Assembly: GCF_040365005.1 (NCBI RefSeq)
Contig: NZ_BAABWV010000018.1
Location: 1-64,000, forward strand
Direction of reading: 5' to 3'
Length of the DNA: 64,000 bases
Source of the DNA: Antarcticimicrobium sp040365005
GTDB lineage: Bacteria > Pseudomonadota > Alphaproteobacteria > Rhodobacterales > Rhodobacteraceae
Shown here: positions 37,425 through 46,835 of the stretch, piece by piece
Position numbering within the stretch: position 1 is the stretch's first letter
Layout: each line of letters starts with the position of its first letter
Notes under the pieces: generated by a model
What the model was told of the DNA's origin: nothing
Database searches by the model: none
Seen by the model: only the letters and a program-made list of their open reading frames with translations
Program-made: the position numbers and the translations under genes

Positions 37425-38512
37425 CGGCAAAAAATACCCCTTCGATGCCAACACCCGTTCTTGAGGTATCAGGGTTGACCAAACACTTCCCATTGGGAGG
37501 CGGGTTCCTTCAGCGATCCAAGGTCGTTGTTCAGGCGGTATCAGATGTCTCATTTTCGGTCTCGAAAGGTGAAACACTGGCAATCGTCGGAGAATCCGGC
37601 TGTGGGAAATCAACTACGGGCCGCGTATTGCTGCGATTGCTGGAGCCGACGTCCGGTTCGGTGAAACTGGATGGCGAGGATATCTCCAAGTTGCCCCCCA
37701 ACCAACTTCAAGCGCTCCGGCGCAATATGCAGATGGTGTTCCAAGATCCGTTCGGATCGCTCAACCCTCGCATGACCGTGCGCGAGACGCTGCTGGAACC
37801 CTTGTTGCTTCACGATATCGCCACCGGGAAGCGGGCCCATGAAACGGTGAACAAACTATTGGTAAGAGTCGGTTTGGCGCCGCACCACGCCGACCGCTAT
37901 CCGCACGAATTTTCGGGTGGGCAACGCCAAAGGATCTGCATAGCACGCGCCATTTCAACCCGCCCGCGATTGATCGTCTGCGACGAACCCGTGTCTGCGT
38001 TGGACGTTTCAGTTCAGGCGCAGATCGTGAACCTCATGCAGGATCTGCAACGTGATTTCGGGATGGCCTATGTTTTCATTTCGCACGATCTGTCTGTGGT
38101 CCGCCACATCGCAGACCGCGTTGCCGTGATGTATCTAGGGCGCATCGTTGAAGAAGCGCCTGCCGACGCGCTGTTCGCCAATCCGCGCCACCCCTACACC
38201 CGTGCGTTGATACAGGCCGCGCCGCGCCCGGTTCCGGGCCTGCGGGTCGCCTCCGAACCGCCCTCGGGCGAGGCACCATCTGCGCTGGACCTGGGCCCCG
38301 GGTGCGCGTTTGCGACGCGCTGCCCGCTGGCGAGCGATCTGTGCCGTGCCACGCGGCCCGAAATCCGCGCTGTCGATGGCGGCCCCACCCGCATTGCGTG
38401 CCACCACGCGGATCAACGTGCGCCAATGGCATTCCCCCCCGCGCCGTCCCCGACACCCGCCTTGGCTGCGCGGCTTGCGGTCATGACCAACGCCCGAGAT
38501 TCAATGACGTAG
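37421..38512 (+). CDS. Dpp/Opp-type ABC transporter ATP-binding protein (DppF type)
   Basis: This is a 363-aa ATPase. Walker A is GESGCGKST, the Q loop is VFQDPFGSLNPRMTV, the signature is FSGGQRQR, Walker B is LIVCDEPVSALDVS and the H loop is FISHDLSVVRH. The C-terminal cysteine cluster (CAFATRCPLASDLC) is present, followed by a proline-rich tail. The start at 37421 has a GAGGAG site within the end of the preceding gene; the longer frame is not supported. It is the last gene of the operon, ending at the edge of an IS graveyard. Confidence 0.93.
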   Translation: MTAKNTPSMPTPVLEVSGLTKHFPLGGGFLQRSKVVVQAVSDVSFSVSKGETLAIVGESGCGKSTTGRVLLRLLEPTSGSVKLDGEDISKLPPNQLQALRRNMQMVFQDPFGSLNPRMTVRETLLEPLLLHDIATGKRAHETVNKLLVRVGLAPHHADRYPHEFSGGQRQRICIARAISTRPRLIVCDEPVSALDVSVQAQIVNLMQDLQRDFGMAYVFISHDLSVVRHIADRVAVMYLGRIVEEAPADALFANPRHPYTRALIQAAPRPVPGLRVASEPPSGEAPSALDLGPGCAFATRCPLASDLCRATRPEIRAVDGGPTRIACHHADQRAPMAFPPAPSPTPALAARLAVMTNARDSMT

Positions 38513-38579
38513 TCGGGTTTGATCGGGCATTATTGCAGAACTCACGCCTGAGGCATCAGCCCTCCTTTCCGAATTCCTG

Positions 38580-39160
38580 TCACGCCACACGGACGACCTC
38601 GGCTGTGACGAGAGCTTTGAATCGGTTCATGAGAGCGATACGGATGCGGATTTCGGCGGTCTGGTCTGAATCCCGTGCCCCGCTCCGTTCACCGAAGGAA
38701 CTGAGACAACGCATCCCCTGCGCGGCAGTGAGGTGCTTGCAAATCATGGGCGCGGCCGTACCGGCTGAAGGCGAATGCCACCGCTCGGATGTCGGAGGTC
38801 GCCGTATCCACGGCCAGAGGAACCTTGCGCCATTGGCGGGATCGCTGCGGGCCACGTTTCCGGGTCTGCCATTTCTCATCCGGCGGGCGATTGCAAAGCA
38901 TTCTGCCGAAAGGGCGCAATCGCCCAAGAACTTGATCCCACTGCTGTCGACTAGGAGGGTCAACGGCCCTTCGACACAGCGATACGGGATCTGAACGGAC
39001 ACGGCCTTCTGCCTGCGGCACAGGGGGCGATGTCTGGAACGGGCCAGTCAAGTCCGGCCATGCGCGAGAGGTTCGCCACCATCCCGGCAGTCTGCCTGAG
39101 CCGCCGCTTGGACAGCACATTGACCGACAGGCAAAACCGGATTCGCAGCGTGAATCCTTC
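38580..39160 (-). pseudogene. IS5-family transposase remnant
   Basis: Read on the minus strand, one frame encodes LSKRRLRQTAGMVANLSRMAG then LDWPVPD (IS5 DDE-domain start). A frameshift near 39000 leads to VQIPYRCVEGPLTLLVDSSGIK. A further shift follows in the KHGPQRS region, and a jump deletes the middle of the catalytic domain (the TADGAYDTRR region is absent). The C-terminus is RIRIALMNRFKALVTAEVVRVA. It is multiply frameshifted and internally deleted; no terminal inverted repeats could be paired. It differs from the IS5 copy at 51936. Confidence 0.82.
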
Positions 39161-39899
39161 CGCCACCGAGTTCTGAAACAATGCCGACGGGATACCACGC
39201 CCGAAGCCGTGTTGAACACTGAATCCGGGTCCGTTTGGAACGCGCATTGACACACCTTCCGCTGTTTCCACGACGCGAGTCGCGGTCTTGGCGGGATTTC
39301 AGTTCATCCCATGGATTCGTTTCCGTAGTCCCCAAGATCGCCCCTACCGGAGGCCATTGGTGCGGGGATTGGTTCAATTATGGCCAAAATGGGGCGAAAC
39401 TAAGGGCATAAGTTGATACCCGCCCCGTAGGCCCCGATCCTTGCTTTCTGATACGAGACACTGGATGGGGAGACGAACGATGGACAGGCCTACGATTGCC
39501 TCGATTCATCTGGGATTGAGCGCCTATGAAACGGCGATGGGAAACCGGATTCGACCGAAGTCACGGCGTTCCTCCGGTTCTTCGCCGCTGCAACCGATGA
39601 ATATCTCGGTCCCCTCCAGCATGTCAGGGAAAAGCGCGAAGGAACTGAAGGTAAGCATCCTGAAATCGCTTCAGAACCAGTCGAATTCGGGCACGGTCAG
39701 AATTCGCGATGTCGCATCCGCTTTGGATGACGTGCTTAGGGTCAGGACGCATAACCAATAAATAACGAGGGCGGCGAGGGCGATGGCTGACAGAAAGCCC
39801 CTCGGGCACCTGTCGTATCAGGTCACCACAGGCCGCCATTCGACACTTGGAAAGCTGCTCAGTAGCGCCCGCGCTCCGATATAATCGCTGACTTGGCCG
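39161..39899. other. unrecognised sequence within the IS graveyard
   Basis: About 740 bases between the IS5 and IS256 remnants. A 106-codon plus-strand frame (39441-39761) and overlapping minus-strand frames have no motif that I know. The minus strand near 39680-39783 encodes a hydrophobic run (ALAALVIYWLCVLTLS) that may be mobile-element debris. I assign no function. Confidence 0.4.
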
Positions 39900-40975
39900 G
39901 CTGGTGACGAACAAGTCCAGCGGCCACCCTTGGCTGCCGCGCTGCGGGCCGAGGCTGACGCCTTCGCCGCGCAGCACGCTGAAGAGATACTACCGGACGG
40001 CCGCCATCGAGTTGTCCGGCACGGATACGGACCTGAGCGCAGCATCCAAACCGGGAACGGGGCGCTTGACGTCCAACGTCCGAAGGTGCGCGACCGCGCC
40101 ACCGATGTGCCCTCCGACCGGAAGATCCGCTTCACCTCGGCGATCCTGCCGAAATGGGCGTGACGCTCGCGCCTGACCGGTGAGTGGCAGCAGGACTACG
40201 ACCGCTGGCAGCGCCGCGACCTGTCGGCCCGCCGATACGTCTATATCTGGGAGGATGGCGTGTACCTGCAGGCCTGGATGGAGCCGCAGGCCGAATGCAT
40301 GCTCGTCATTCTCGGGGCCACGCCCGAGGGGAAGAAGGAGCTTGTCGGCTTCCAGGTCGGCCTGCGCGAGAGCGCCCAGAGCCCCCTTTCGGAAAATTAC
40401 TACGCAATCGCCTGTCGGTCAGCGGGACGGGAGCTCCTGGTAGACATCAAGGCACGCGGCCTCGCGGTTCCGCCCGAGATCGCCGCCGGCGGTGGGGCCA
40501 TGGGGTTCTGGAAGGCGCTCGACGAGTTCTTCCCGGGCACGGGGCATCAAAGATGTTGGGTTCACAAGATCGCCAATGTTCTGATCAAGCTCCCAAAATC
40601 CATGCAGCTCACGGTGAAAGTTGCCCTGCGTGAGATCTGGCAGGCCGAGACCCGCGCCAAGGCCATGGCCGCCATGGACATCTTCGCCGAGAAATACAGC
40701 GCCAAGTACGAAAAGGCGGTGACCTGCCTGACCAAAGACCGCGAGGTGCTGCTCGCTTTCTACGGGTCTCCGACCGTTCTTGCCTCAAACTGTCCCCCGG
40801 ACAGTTTGCCGCCTGCGGCGGACCGGCGCGAACTCCCGGGTGAGCACTGGGATCACCTGCGCACGGGCAACCCGATCGAGAGCGTCTTCGCCACTGTCCG
40901 GCATCGGACCGTGCGCACCAAAGGCGCTTTATCGCAGAAGACGGCGAAGCTGATGGTCTTCAAGCCCGTTCAGGC
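39900..40975 (+). pseudogene. IS256-family transposase remnant
   Basis: The N-terminal part (frame ending at a stop at 40161-40163) encodes HRVVRHGYGPERSIQTG then VQRPKVRDR. After a deletion of ~50 codons the gene resumes in another frame at about 40173 (LTGEWQQDYDRWQRRDLS, RYVYIWEDGVYLQ). Two in-frame insertions follow: about 42 nt at ~40385-40427 and about 66 nt containing a perfect palindrome at 40787-40807. The second catalytic Asp is lost: AAGGGAMGFWKAL where the family has GDGAMGFW. The third acidic residue remains (NPIESVFATVR). The C-terminus is truncated. It is certainly inactive. Confidence 0.88.
40787..40807. repeat. 21-bp perfect palindrome inserted in the IS256 transposase
   Basis: AAACTGTCC and GGACAGTTT pair perfectly (9 bp) around a CCC loop. 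They are followed at once by a second GC hairpin (GCCGCCTGCGGCGG). The segment interrupts the LLAFY / GEHWDHLRT junction of the transposase with ~22 extra codons. It behaves like a small repetitive hairpin element. Confidence 0.7.
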
Positions 40976-40999
40976 CCCATCACCCATAATCCCGCATAG

Positions 41000-41325
41000 C
41001 TCCCTCTCCTTCGTGGCCGACGCTCGCCAGAGGGAGTGCCGCGCGCCGTTAATATTCCCAAACATCTCGTCCAGATGCCATCGCCACCGGCTGGAGCGAC
41101 CGCGTTCAATCCGACGTTTGCGGATTTCTGCGGCGGACAACGGCCCAAACTTGGGCCACCAAAACGGACCACCTCATGGCTGACGTCGATGCCACGTTCG
41201 TGGAGCAGGTCTTCCACATTCCGGAGCGAAAGCGGGAACCGAAGGGAGTGCATCACTTCCAGACGGATGATCTAGAGGCTGGTCTTGAAGTCCTTGAACA
41301 GGCGGCGCTTGATCATCTCGCAAAG
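41000..41325 (-). pseudogene. IS6-family transposase N-terminal fragment
   Basis: On the minus strand it starts at about 41325 with MIKRRLFKDFKTS, followed by a stop codon, then LRFPLSLRNVEDLLHERGID and VSHE in the same frame. After a one-base shift it continues FGPLSAAEIRKRRIERGRSS, then WRWHLDEMFGNINGARHSLW. This is the IS6 family N-terminus through the first DDE Asp (HLDE). The rest is absent, cut where the IS256 remnant ends. A stop plus frameshift plus truncation make it inactive. Confidence 0.87.
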
Positions 41326-41475
41326 TTACCCAGCTCCCCCGCCTCAAGCCGCGTTTGTCTGACAGGACCGCCGGAAGCCACAGCCGACCGGCATGGTCCG
41401 ACTCCCGGCCCGCCCTGCGTTGACATCCGCCACCGGTGGCCCCTACCCTTTCCCGTCGCATCCTGGAGCACAAAC

Positions 41476-42402
41476 ATGGACATCCGCACGTATTCCGGTT
41501 TTGTCGCCGCCGCCGAGCTTGCAAATTTCACGCTGGCCGCCCAGCGTCTGAACATCACGCAATCGGCGCTGTCGCGCCAGATACGTGGACTGGAGGAGTC
41601 TCTGGGTCTCAGGCTGTTTGAAAAATCCGGCCGCAACGTGCGCCTGACTGCGGCGGGCGAGGCACTACTGACCAAGGTCAACGGCGTGTTGGTGGCGGAC
41701 CGAGATCTGTGGTCCTTCGCCGGTGATCTGGCGCGAAATCAAAGCGGATTGCTGAAGATCGGGGCCTGTTCGCAACTGGTCGAACGCTATTTGCCCCGGT
41801 TCCTGGGCGAATGGCGCCTGGCCAACCCCGGCATTGACGTTCGGCTTGAAGATGGTGGCGGCCCGGAGCTTGCCGAAAAACTGCACGCGGGCGCCGTCAA
41901 CCTGACGATCAGCGCGATGCCGACCGCACCGATCGAGCCTTTCGAGGCGGTGCGCCTCGGTGAATTGGGCTTTCTCGCGGTCGCAACCCCCGACTTCCTG
42001 CCCAACACCAGCGGTCCGATCGAGATTACCGATCTCCTTGAGAGCCCGATCCTGACGCTAAATTGCCGCCACGCCTCGCGCGAGGTGTTCGATGCCGCCT
42101 GTCGGCTGTCGGGGCAGGTTCCACGGATCGTGCTGGAAAGCACCTCGCCGCACACGCTGTTCGCGATGGCAGAGGGCGGAAATGGCATCGCGGTGGTGCC
42201 GTCTTCGGCGATACTTGCAGGCCGGTCGCTGATCAGCCGACCGATAACCTTGCGCGGCGAACCCATCCGGTTCGACATCTGCGCCATGTCAGACAGCCGC
42301 GCCACGTTGCCGGTTTATGGGCGCCGTTTCATCGAGGCGTTGCGCAAGCACATCTTGGTGGAGGAAAAATCAGCGGGTCGCGGACATCTGCATATTGTGT
42401 AG
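41476..42402 (+). CDS. LysR family transcriptional regulator
   Basis: This is a 308-aa LysR protein. The HTH is at residues 1-60 (YSGFVAAAELANFTLAAQRL, then NITQSALSRQIRGLEESLGL), followed by the ligand domain (GLLKIGACSQLVERYLPRF). The start at 41476 is where LysR homology begins; the long upstream extension crosses the dead IS6 fragment and is rejected. It is co-directional with, and 153 bp upstream of, the fusion-permease operon, and two matching 17-bp inverted repeats lie in that gap, so it may activate the operon. Confidence 0.92.
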   Translation: MDIRTYSGFVAAAELANFTLAAQRLNITQSALSRQIRGLEESLGLRLFEKSGRNVRLTAAGEALLTKVNGVLVADRDLWSFAGDLARNQSGLLKIGACSQLVERYLPRFLGEWRLANPGIDVRLEDGGGPELAEKLHAGAVNLTISAMPTAPIEPFEAVRLGELGFLAVATPDFLPNTSGPIEITDLLESPILTLNCRHASREVFDAACRLSGQVPRIVLESTSPHTLFAMAEGGNGIAVVPSSAILAGRSLISRPITLRGEPIRFDICAMSDSRATLPVYGRRFIEALRKHILVEEKSAGRGHLHIV

Positions 42403-42420
42403 GCACATCGTGTCCAGACG

Positions 42421-42527
42421 CATTCCCTATCGGAATGATTTCTTGAGTAAAACTTTCATTGGACGGCGGCGACAGCCAGTTGCTAGCCTGTTGTCAGGTT
42501 GCTTGGCGCGCATTCCACAATGGGATG
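42421..42527 (+). promoter_or_regulatory. two CATTCC-N5-GGRATG operators and promoter region
   Basis: CATTCC-CTATC-GGAATG (42421-42437) is a perfect 6-bp inverted repeat. CATTCC-ACAAT-GGGATG (42511-42527) is the same site with one mismatch, 90 bp away. They bracket an AT-richer segment with weak promoter-like hexamers (for example TTGGAC at 42460). The second site lies just upstream of the first permease start. The binder could be the adjacent LysR or an unlinked IclR/LacI-type protein. Confidence 0.62.
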
Positions 42528-42554
42528 ATGCGAACAGAAGCAGCTGAACAACAC

Positions 42555-43541
42555 ATGGATACTGGCCCGTTGAGCAACCTGAAAAACCTCAATCAGGAAC
42601 GTATTGTCCTGATCGTGGCAGTCCTTATTTTCGTCATCGCTTCGGTCGCGCTTCCGGGCTTTCTGTCTGCACCGAACCTGATCTCAATTGTCCGCTCGAT
42701 CTCGGTACTGGGTATCTTGGCCCTGGGCATGTCGGTCGTCATCATTGGCCGGGGTATCGACCTGTCGATGGTCGCGATCATGGCCATGTCGGTGGCCTGG
42801 TACCTTCAGCTTCTGGGCGATGGAATGGCCGACCACACGGCGCTGCTGCTTGTCCTGGCCGGTGTTCTGGCAATTGGATTGCTGAATGGATTCCTGGTCG
42901 CCTATGCGGATGTTCCCGCGATTTTCGTAACCCTTGCCAGCGGTTCTTTCGTGTTCGGCTATGTGCGGTCTCAGCTGATTTCCTCCGATGCGGTGCCGGT
43001 ACCCGAGGGGCACTGGGTCGCCTTGCTGGGTGGGCTTCGCTTTGCCAGCATTCCGGTCGAAGTCTATCTCTTTGCGCTTCTGTCCGGCGCGATGTTCCTG
43101 TTCTTGCGCTACACGAAGTGGGGACGCTATGTCTACTACGCCGGCGACAATCCGAATGCGTCACGCAATATCGGCATTCCGGTGCGGCCGATGCTGGTGC
43201 TGCGCTATGTGCTGGCAGCCCTGATCTCGTTTGTCGCCGGGTTGCTGACCGCCGCCAGCCTGCATTCGATCAACACCCGCGTCGTCAACTCCAACCTTCT
43301 TTATGACATTGTCCTGGTCGCCGTGATCGGCGGCATCGGATTGTCCGGCGGCAAGGGCGGAGTGCGCAACGTGCTGGTGGGCGCCGCGCTGATCGGCATC
43401 ATGCTGAATGCGATGACCATCATCGATATTCCGTTGCTGTATCAGAACCTGATCAAATCAACGATCCTTCTGCTTGCGATCATCTTCGATGGCGTTCTGA
43501 ACCCGCGCGACGAACAAACCGCGCAGCAGGGAGATATCTGA
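42555..43541 (+). CDS. sugar-type ABC transporter permease (RbsC family)
   Basis: This is a 328-aa inner-membrane permease of the carbohydrate uptake 2 (ribose/xylose) type with 8-10 hydrophobic segments. Characteristic stretches are LGMSVVIIGRGIDLSMVAIMAMS near the start and GGIGLSGGKGGVRNVLVGAALIG near the end. Start choice is uncertain: ATGs at 42525 and 42528 fall inside the second operator repeat, so I prefer 42555, where the hydrophilic N-terminus begins. It is the first gene of the operon, paired with the fusion permease at 44712. Confidence 0.88.
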   Translation: MDTGPLSNLKNLNQERIVLIVAVLIFVIASVALPGFLSAPNLISIVRSISVLGILALGMSVVIIGRGIDLSMVAIMAMSVAWYLQLLGDGMADHTALLLVLAGVLAIGLLNGFLVAYADVPAIFVTLASGSFVFGYVRSQLISSDAVPVPEGHWVALLGGLRFASIPVEVYLFALLSGAMFLFLRYTKWGRYVYYAGDNPNASRNIGIPVRPMLVLRYVLAALISFVAGLLTAASLHSINTRVVNSNLLYDIVLVAVIGGIGLSGGKGGVRNVLVGAALIGIMLNAMTIIDIPLLYQNLIKSTILLLAIIFDGVLNPRDEQTAQQGDI

Positions 43542-43605
43542 CCTCGCTTCGGACAAAGACAGAATAACAATCCAAGAATAAAACCAACAGGAAAAGGACA
43601 GAGCT

Positions 43606-44625
43606 ATGAAGATGATACGGACATTTCTGACGGCTGCGGCCATGACCGCTGCCACCCTTGCCGCCGTACCCGCAGTGGCTCAGGATCCGGGTCCCATGAC
43701 CTATTCCGAGGCCCTGAGCGGCAAGCGCGTTCTGCTGGTGCCGATGGCGATGGGCTTTGACCTAGCGCAGGGCTGGGCCGCCATTCTGGAGCACGAGGTT
43801 TCGGCCTTTGGCGGTGTCTTCGAGACCCGCGACCCGAACTGGAGCGTCGAGGCCGGCGCGCAGGCGCTCACTGAGGCGATCGCATCGGAGGAAAAACCGG
43901 ACGTGCTGATCGTCATGTCCCCGGACATGAACTCCTATTCCAAACTGATGAAGCGGGCACAAAAGGCCGGGATCTATGTGATTCTGGTCGACAACCCCGC
44001 CAACTTCAAACCGGATGCCTATGTCGGCAGCGACTGGACCCAGCTGGGCCGGCTTGAAGCCGAGGCGGCGATCAAAGGCTGCGGCGAGGGATCGTCGGGC
44101 CAGATCGGTCTCGTGCAGGGGGATCAGGTCAACGCCACCAGCCTGTTCCAGTACGCTGGCATCATGGATGTACTGTCCGCCAACCCCGCGTTCGAGGTCG
44201 TGGCCAAACCGGATTCCAACTGGGATGCGACCACCTCGCGCAACGTGACCACCACGATGCTGCAGCAGCATCCCGACATCTGCGCGATCATCGACTTCTG
44301 GGATGGGGACGCAACCGGTGCCGCCGCCGCGATCCGCGACGCAGGGATGCAGGACCAGGTGTTTCTCGTCACCACCGGTGGCGGTGAAAAGGCCGCCGAT
44401 TGCGACATGATCGAAAACGGTACCTATGGCGCGGTGGTCATGACCAATCTGGCGCAGGAGACCTATAACATGGTCGCCATCATCAAGTACCTGCTGCAAA
44501 GCGGTCAGGAACCGGGCGCCGCCTCACCCTACATCTACACGTTGCTTCATGCGACCACCAAAGAGGATCTCAAGCCCGACAGCTGCTGGGATCTGAAGGC
44601 CCTGCAGGCCATGAACGCGGACTGA
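43606..44625 (+). CDS. sugar-type ABC transporter periplasmic binding protein (RbsB family)
   Basis: This is a 339-aa periplasmic binding protein type 1. It has a Sec signal peptide of ~26 residues (ending VPAVAQ), then KRVLLVPMAMGFDLAQGWAA as the first lobe, the KPDVLIVMSPD hinge, and a second lobe with GQIGLVQGDQVNAT and CAIIDFWDGDATGAAAAIRD. An AAGGACAGAGCT leader precedes the ATG. The ligand is not predictable; with an aminotransferase and propeller lactonase-like proteins in the operon it may be an amino- or lactone-bearing compound rather than a plain sugar. Confidence 0.9.
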   Translation: MKMIRTFLTAAAMTAATLAAVPAVAQDPGPMTYSEALSGKRVLLVPMAMGFDLAQGWAAILEHEVSAFGGVFETRDPNWSVEAGAQALTEAIASEEKPDVLIVMSPDMNSYSKLMKRAQKAGIYVILVDNPANFKPDAYVGSDWTQLGRLEAEAAIKGCGEGSSGQIGLVQGDQVNATSLFQYAGIMDVLSANPAFEVVAKPDSNWDATTSRNVTTTMLQQHPDICAIIDFWDGDATGAAAAIRDAGMQDQVFLVTTGGGEKAADCDMIENGTYGAVVMTNLAQETYNMVAIIKYLLQSGQEPGAASPYIYTLLHATTKEDLKPDSCWDLKALQAMNAD

Positions 44626-44649
44626 TCCCGGACAACCGGACGTCTCATG

Positions 44650-44676
44650 AAACGGCCAGATATGATCTGGCCGTTT
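44650..44676 (+). terminator. intra-operon hairpin after the binding-protein gene
   Basis: This is a perfect 12-bp stem (AAACGGCCAGAT with ATCTGGCCGTTT) and a 3-base loop, without a following T run. It lies between the binding-protein and fusion-permease genes. It probably stabilises the 3' end of the upstream mRNA or weakly attenuates, giving more binding protein than permease. Confidence 0.7.
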
Positions 44677-44711
44677 CCTCCTCTGCCCCTCCCTTATCCG
44701 ACGGAGCCCCG

Positions 44712-46835
44712 ATGAAATTCCGCGAGCAGTTGCAGGCGTGGCGCTATAACCTTGTGCCAGATCACGTCATCGGCGAAATCCTGACCAAGCGCTGGACCGA
44801 TAACGCGATCCCTTTCATCGCACTGGTGATTGTCGTCGCAAGTTTCGGCAGCGTCATTCCGGGCTTTTTCAAGCTCTATTCGCTACAGGAATCCACCCGC
44901 CAGCTAGGCGAGTTCAGCCTTGTTGTCACCGGGTTGACCGTGGTCATGCTGGGCGGCGGCATCGACCTGGCGGTCGGCTCGATCTTTGCGCTGTCCGCGT
45001 TTTCCGCCGTGTCCATGGTGTTCATCTTTGAACAACCGGTCTGGTTGGCCTTTGCCGCCTCGATGGCCACGGGGGCCACATTCGGGGCGATCAATGGCTA
45101 CCTGATCGGGTTCCTTCGGCTGCGCGCCTTTATCACCACGCTTGTGACCTTCATCATCGGCCGCGCGATCTATGATATCCTTGTCGTCAACTTCGGCTCC
45201 AAGATACAGATGTCGATGGTGTCCTCTGATACATGGGATTTCATCGGCGACGGCACCATTCTGGGCCTGTCGGTGCCGGTGCTGTCGGCGCTTGTTCTGG
45301 CCATCGTCACCCATATCGCGCTGACCCGGTCGCGGCCCGGCTGGCATGTCCTGGCGGTCGGCGGCTCACGCCGCTCTGCCCATAATGCGGGCATCCGGGT
45401 GCGCCAGACGGTCTTCATGACCTATGTCTTTTCCGGTCTGTGCTCTGCCGCTGCCGGCTTCCTGATCGCGACCCGGCTGTCGGGCGCTGGTCCCGGAACC
45501 GGGCACGGCTTGGAAATCCTTGCCCTGACGGCGGCCGTGGTCGGTGGCAACAGCCTTGGCGGCGGGCGTGGCTCTGTGGTCAAGGGGATCATGGGCGCCA
45601 TCATCGTTATGGTGATGACCAACGGACTGATCCGGCTGGGCTATGGCACCGGCACCAACCAGATGGTTCTGGGCATCCTGCTGGCCGTCGCTGTGACGAT
45701 CGACATCCGCTGGCTCAAGAACCGCCACAAGGTGCTGAACGAGGTCTATGTCGCACCGGTTTATCTGCGCATGGGCGAGGCCCCCTCGGCGGTGCCGGGC
45801 TCGGGCACCCCATACGCACTGAACAGCAAACTGTCAGCCGCCGCGCATATCGGGTTGGGCGAAGTGGAAGGGCCCGAGGACGTCATCCTTGACCGTGACG
45901 ATCACCTTTATTGCGGCACCCGCCACGGCGAGATCGTGCGCTTTTTCGCGCCGGACTATACCCGGTCCGAAGTGTTTGCGCATATCGGCGGCTTCCCCCT
46001 CGGGCTTGCGTTCGACCGCGACGGAAATCTGATCACCTGCGTCGGCGCAATGGGGCTTTACCAGATCGCACCCGACCGCACTGTCACCAGGTTGTCGGCC
46101 GAAACCCGACGCTCTTTGACATCCATCGTCGACGACGCCCGCCTGCGCGATCCCAACGACCTTGATATCGCCCCCGACGGAAAGGTCTATTTCACCGACT
46201 CGACCAAACGCTACGACGCGCATGAATGGACGCTCGACAGTATCGAGAACCGCGCCACCGGGCGGCTGCTGGTCTATGATCCCGCCGACGGCAGCACCAA
46301 GACCCTGCTCGACGGTTACCGCTACACCAACGGCGTGACGATGGCGCATGACAACAAATCGCTGTTCTTTTGCGAAAGCTGGGCCTGCCGCATTCACCGC
46401 TACTGGCTTGAAGGCCCCAAAGCCGGCACCGCCGAATGCGTGATCCGCGATATGCCGGGCTATCCCGACAACATCAACCGCGCGTCGGATGGCACCTACT
46501 GGATGGCGTGGCTCGGTATGCGCACCCCGTCGTTTGACCTGTCGCTGCGTCACCCGGCGATGCGCAAACGCATGGCGCGCCGACTGCCCCAGGACGACTG
46601 GCTGTTTCCCAACATCAACACCGGCGGCGTGGTCAAGTTCAACGACAACGGCGAAATCCTTCAGACCATGGGCGATCTGACAGGTCTGGCGCATCCGATG
46701 GTCACCTCGATGCGCGAGCACAAGGGTGAATTGTTCATCGGCGGCATCCTGAACAACCGGATCGGTCGCTTCACAGTCGACGGAGCCGACAAGACCTGGA
46801 CCTCCAACAACGCCTATTGGGGGGCGGCCAAATGA
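44712..46835 (+). CDS. fusion of an RbsC-type ABC permease with a strictosidine-synthase/SMP-30-like beta-propeller
   Basis: This is a 707-aa two-part protein. Residues ~1-340 are a complete carbohydrate-type permease (VVTGLTVVMLGGGIDLAVGS, GGNSLGGGRGSVVKGIMGAI). Residues ~376-707 are a six-bladed propeller of the strictosidine-synthase-like/SMP-30 superfamily with LGLAFDRDGNLITC, PNDLDIAPDGKVYFTDST, YTNGVTMAHDNKSLFFCESW and MPGYPDNINRASDGTYW. The frame is continuous with no stop at the junction. RbsC-type permeases have cytoplasmic C-termini, so the propeller is expected inside the cell, where it could act on substrate as it enters. Family members hydrolyse lactones or esters, but metal-site residues cannot be confirmed here. 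The next gene overlaps by 4 bp. Confidence 0.9.
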   Translation: MKFREQLQAWRYNLVPDHVIGEILTKRWTDNAIPFIALVIVVASFGSVIPGFFKLYSLQESTRQLGEFSLVVTGLTVVMLGGGIDLAVGSIFALSAFSAVSMVFIFEQPVWLAFAASMATGATFGAINGYLIGFLRLRAFITTLVTFIIGRAIYDILVVNFGSKIQMSMVSSDTWDFIGDGTILGLSVPVLSALVLAIVTHIALTRSRPGWHVLAVGGSRRSAHNAGIRVRQTVFMTYVFSGLCSAAAGFLIATRLSGAGPGTGHGLEILALTAAVVGGNSLGGGRGSVVKGIMGAIIVMVMTNGLIRLGYGTGTNQMVLGILLAVAVTIDIRWLKNRHKVLNEVYVAPVYLRMGEAPSAVPGSGTPYALNSKLSAAAHIGLGEVEGPEDVILDRDDHLYCGTRHGEIVRFFAPDYTRSEVFAHIGGFPLGLAFDRDGNLITCVGAMGLYQIAPDRTVTRLSAETRRSLTSIVDDARLRDPNDLDIAPDGKVYFTDSTKRYDAHEWTLDSIENRATGRLLVYDPADGSTKTLLDGYRYTNGVTMAHDNKSLFFCESWACRIHRYWLEGPKAGTAECVIRDMPGYPDNINRASDGTYWMAWLGMRTPSFDLSLRHPAMRKRMARRLPQDDWLFPNINTGGVVKFNDNGEILQTMGDLTGLAHPMVTSMREHKGELFIGGILNNRIGRFTVDGADKTWTSNNAYWGAAK

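Noticed and set aside
41176..41475. N-terminal extension of the LysR gene at 41476
   Set aside because: The extension translates the antisense of the IS6 remnant; LysR homology starts exactly at 41476.
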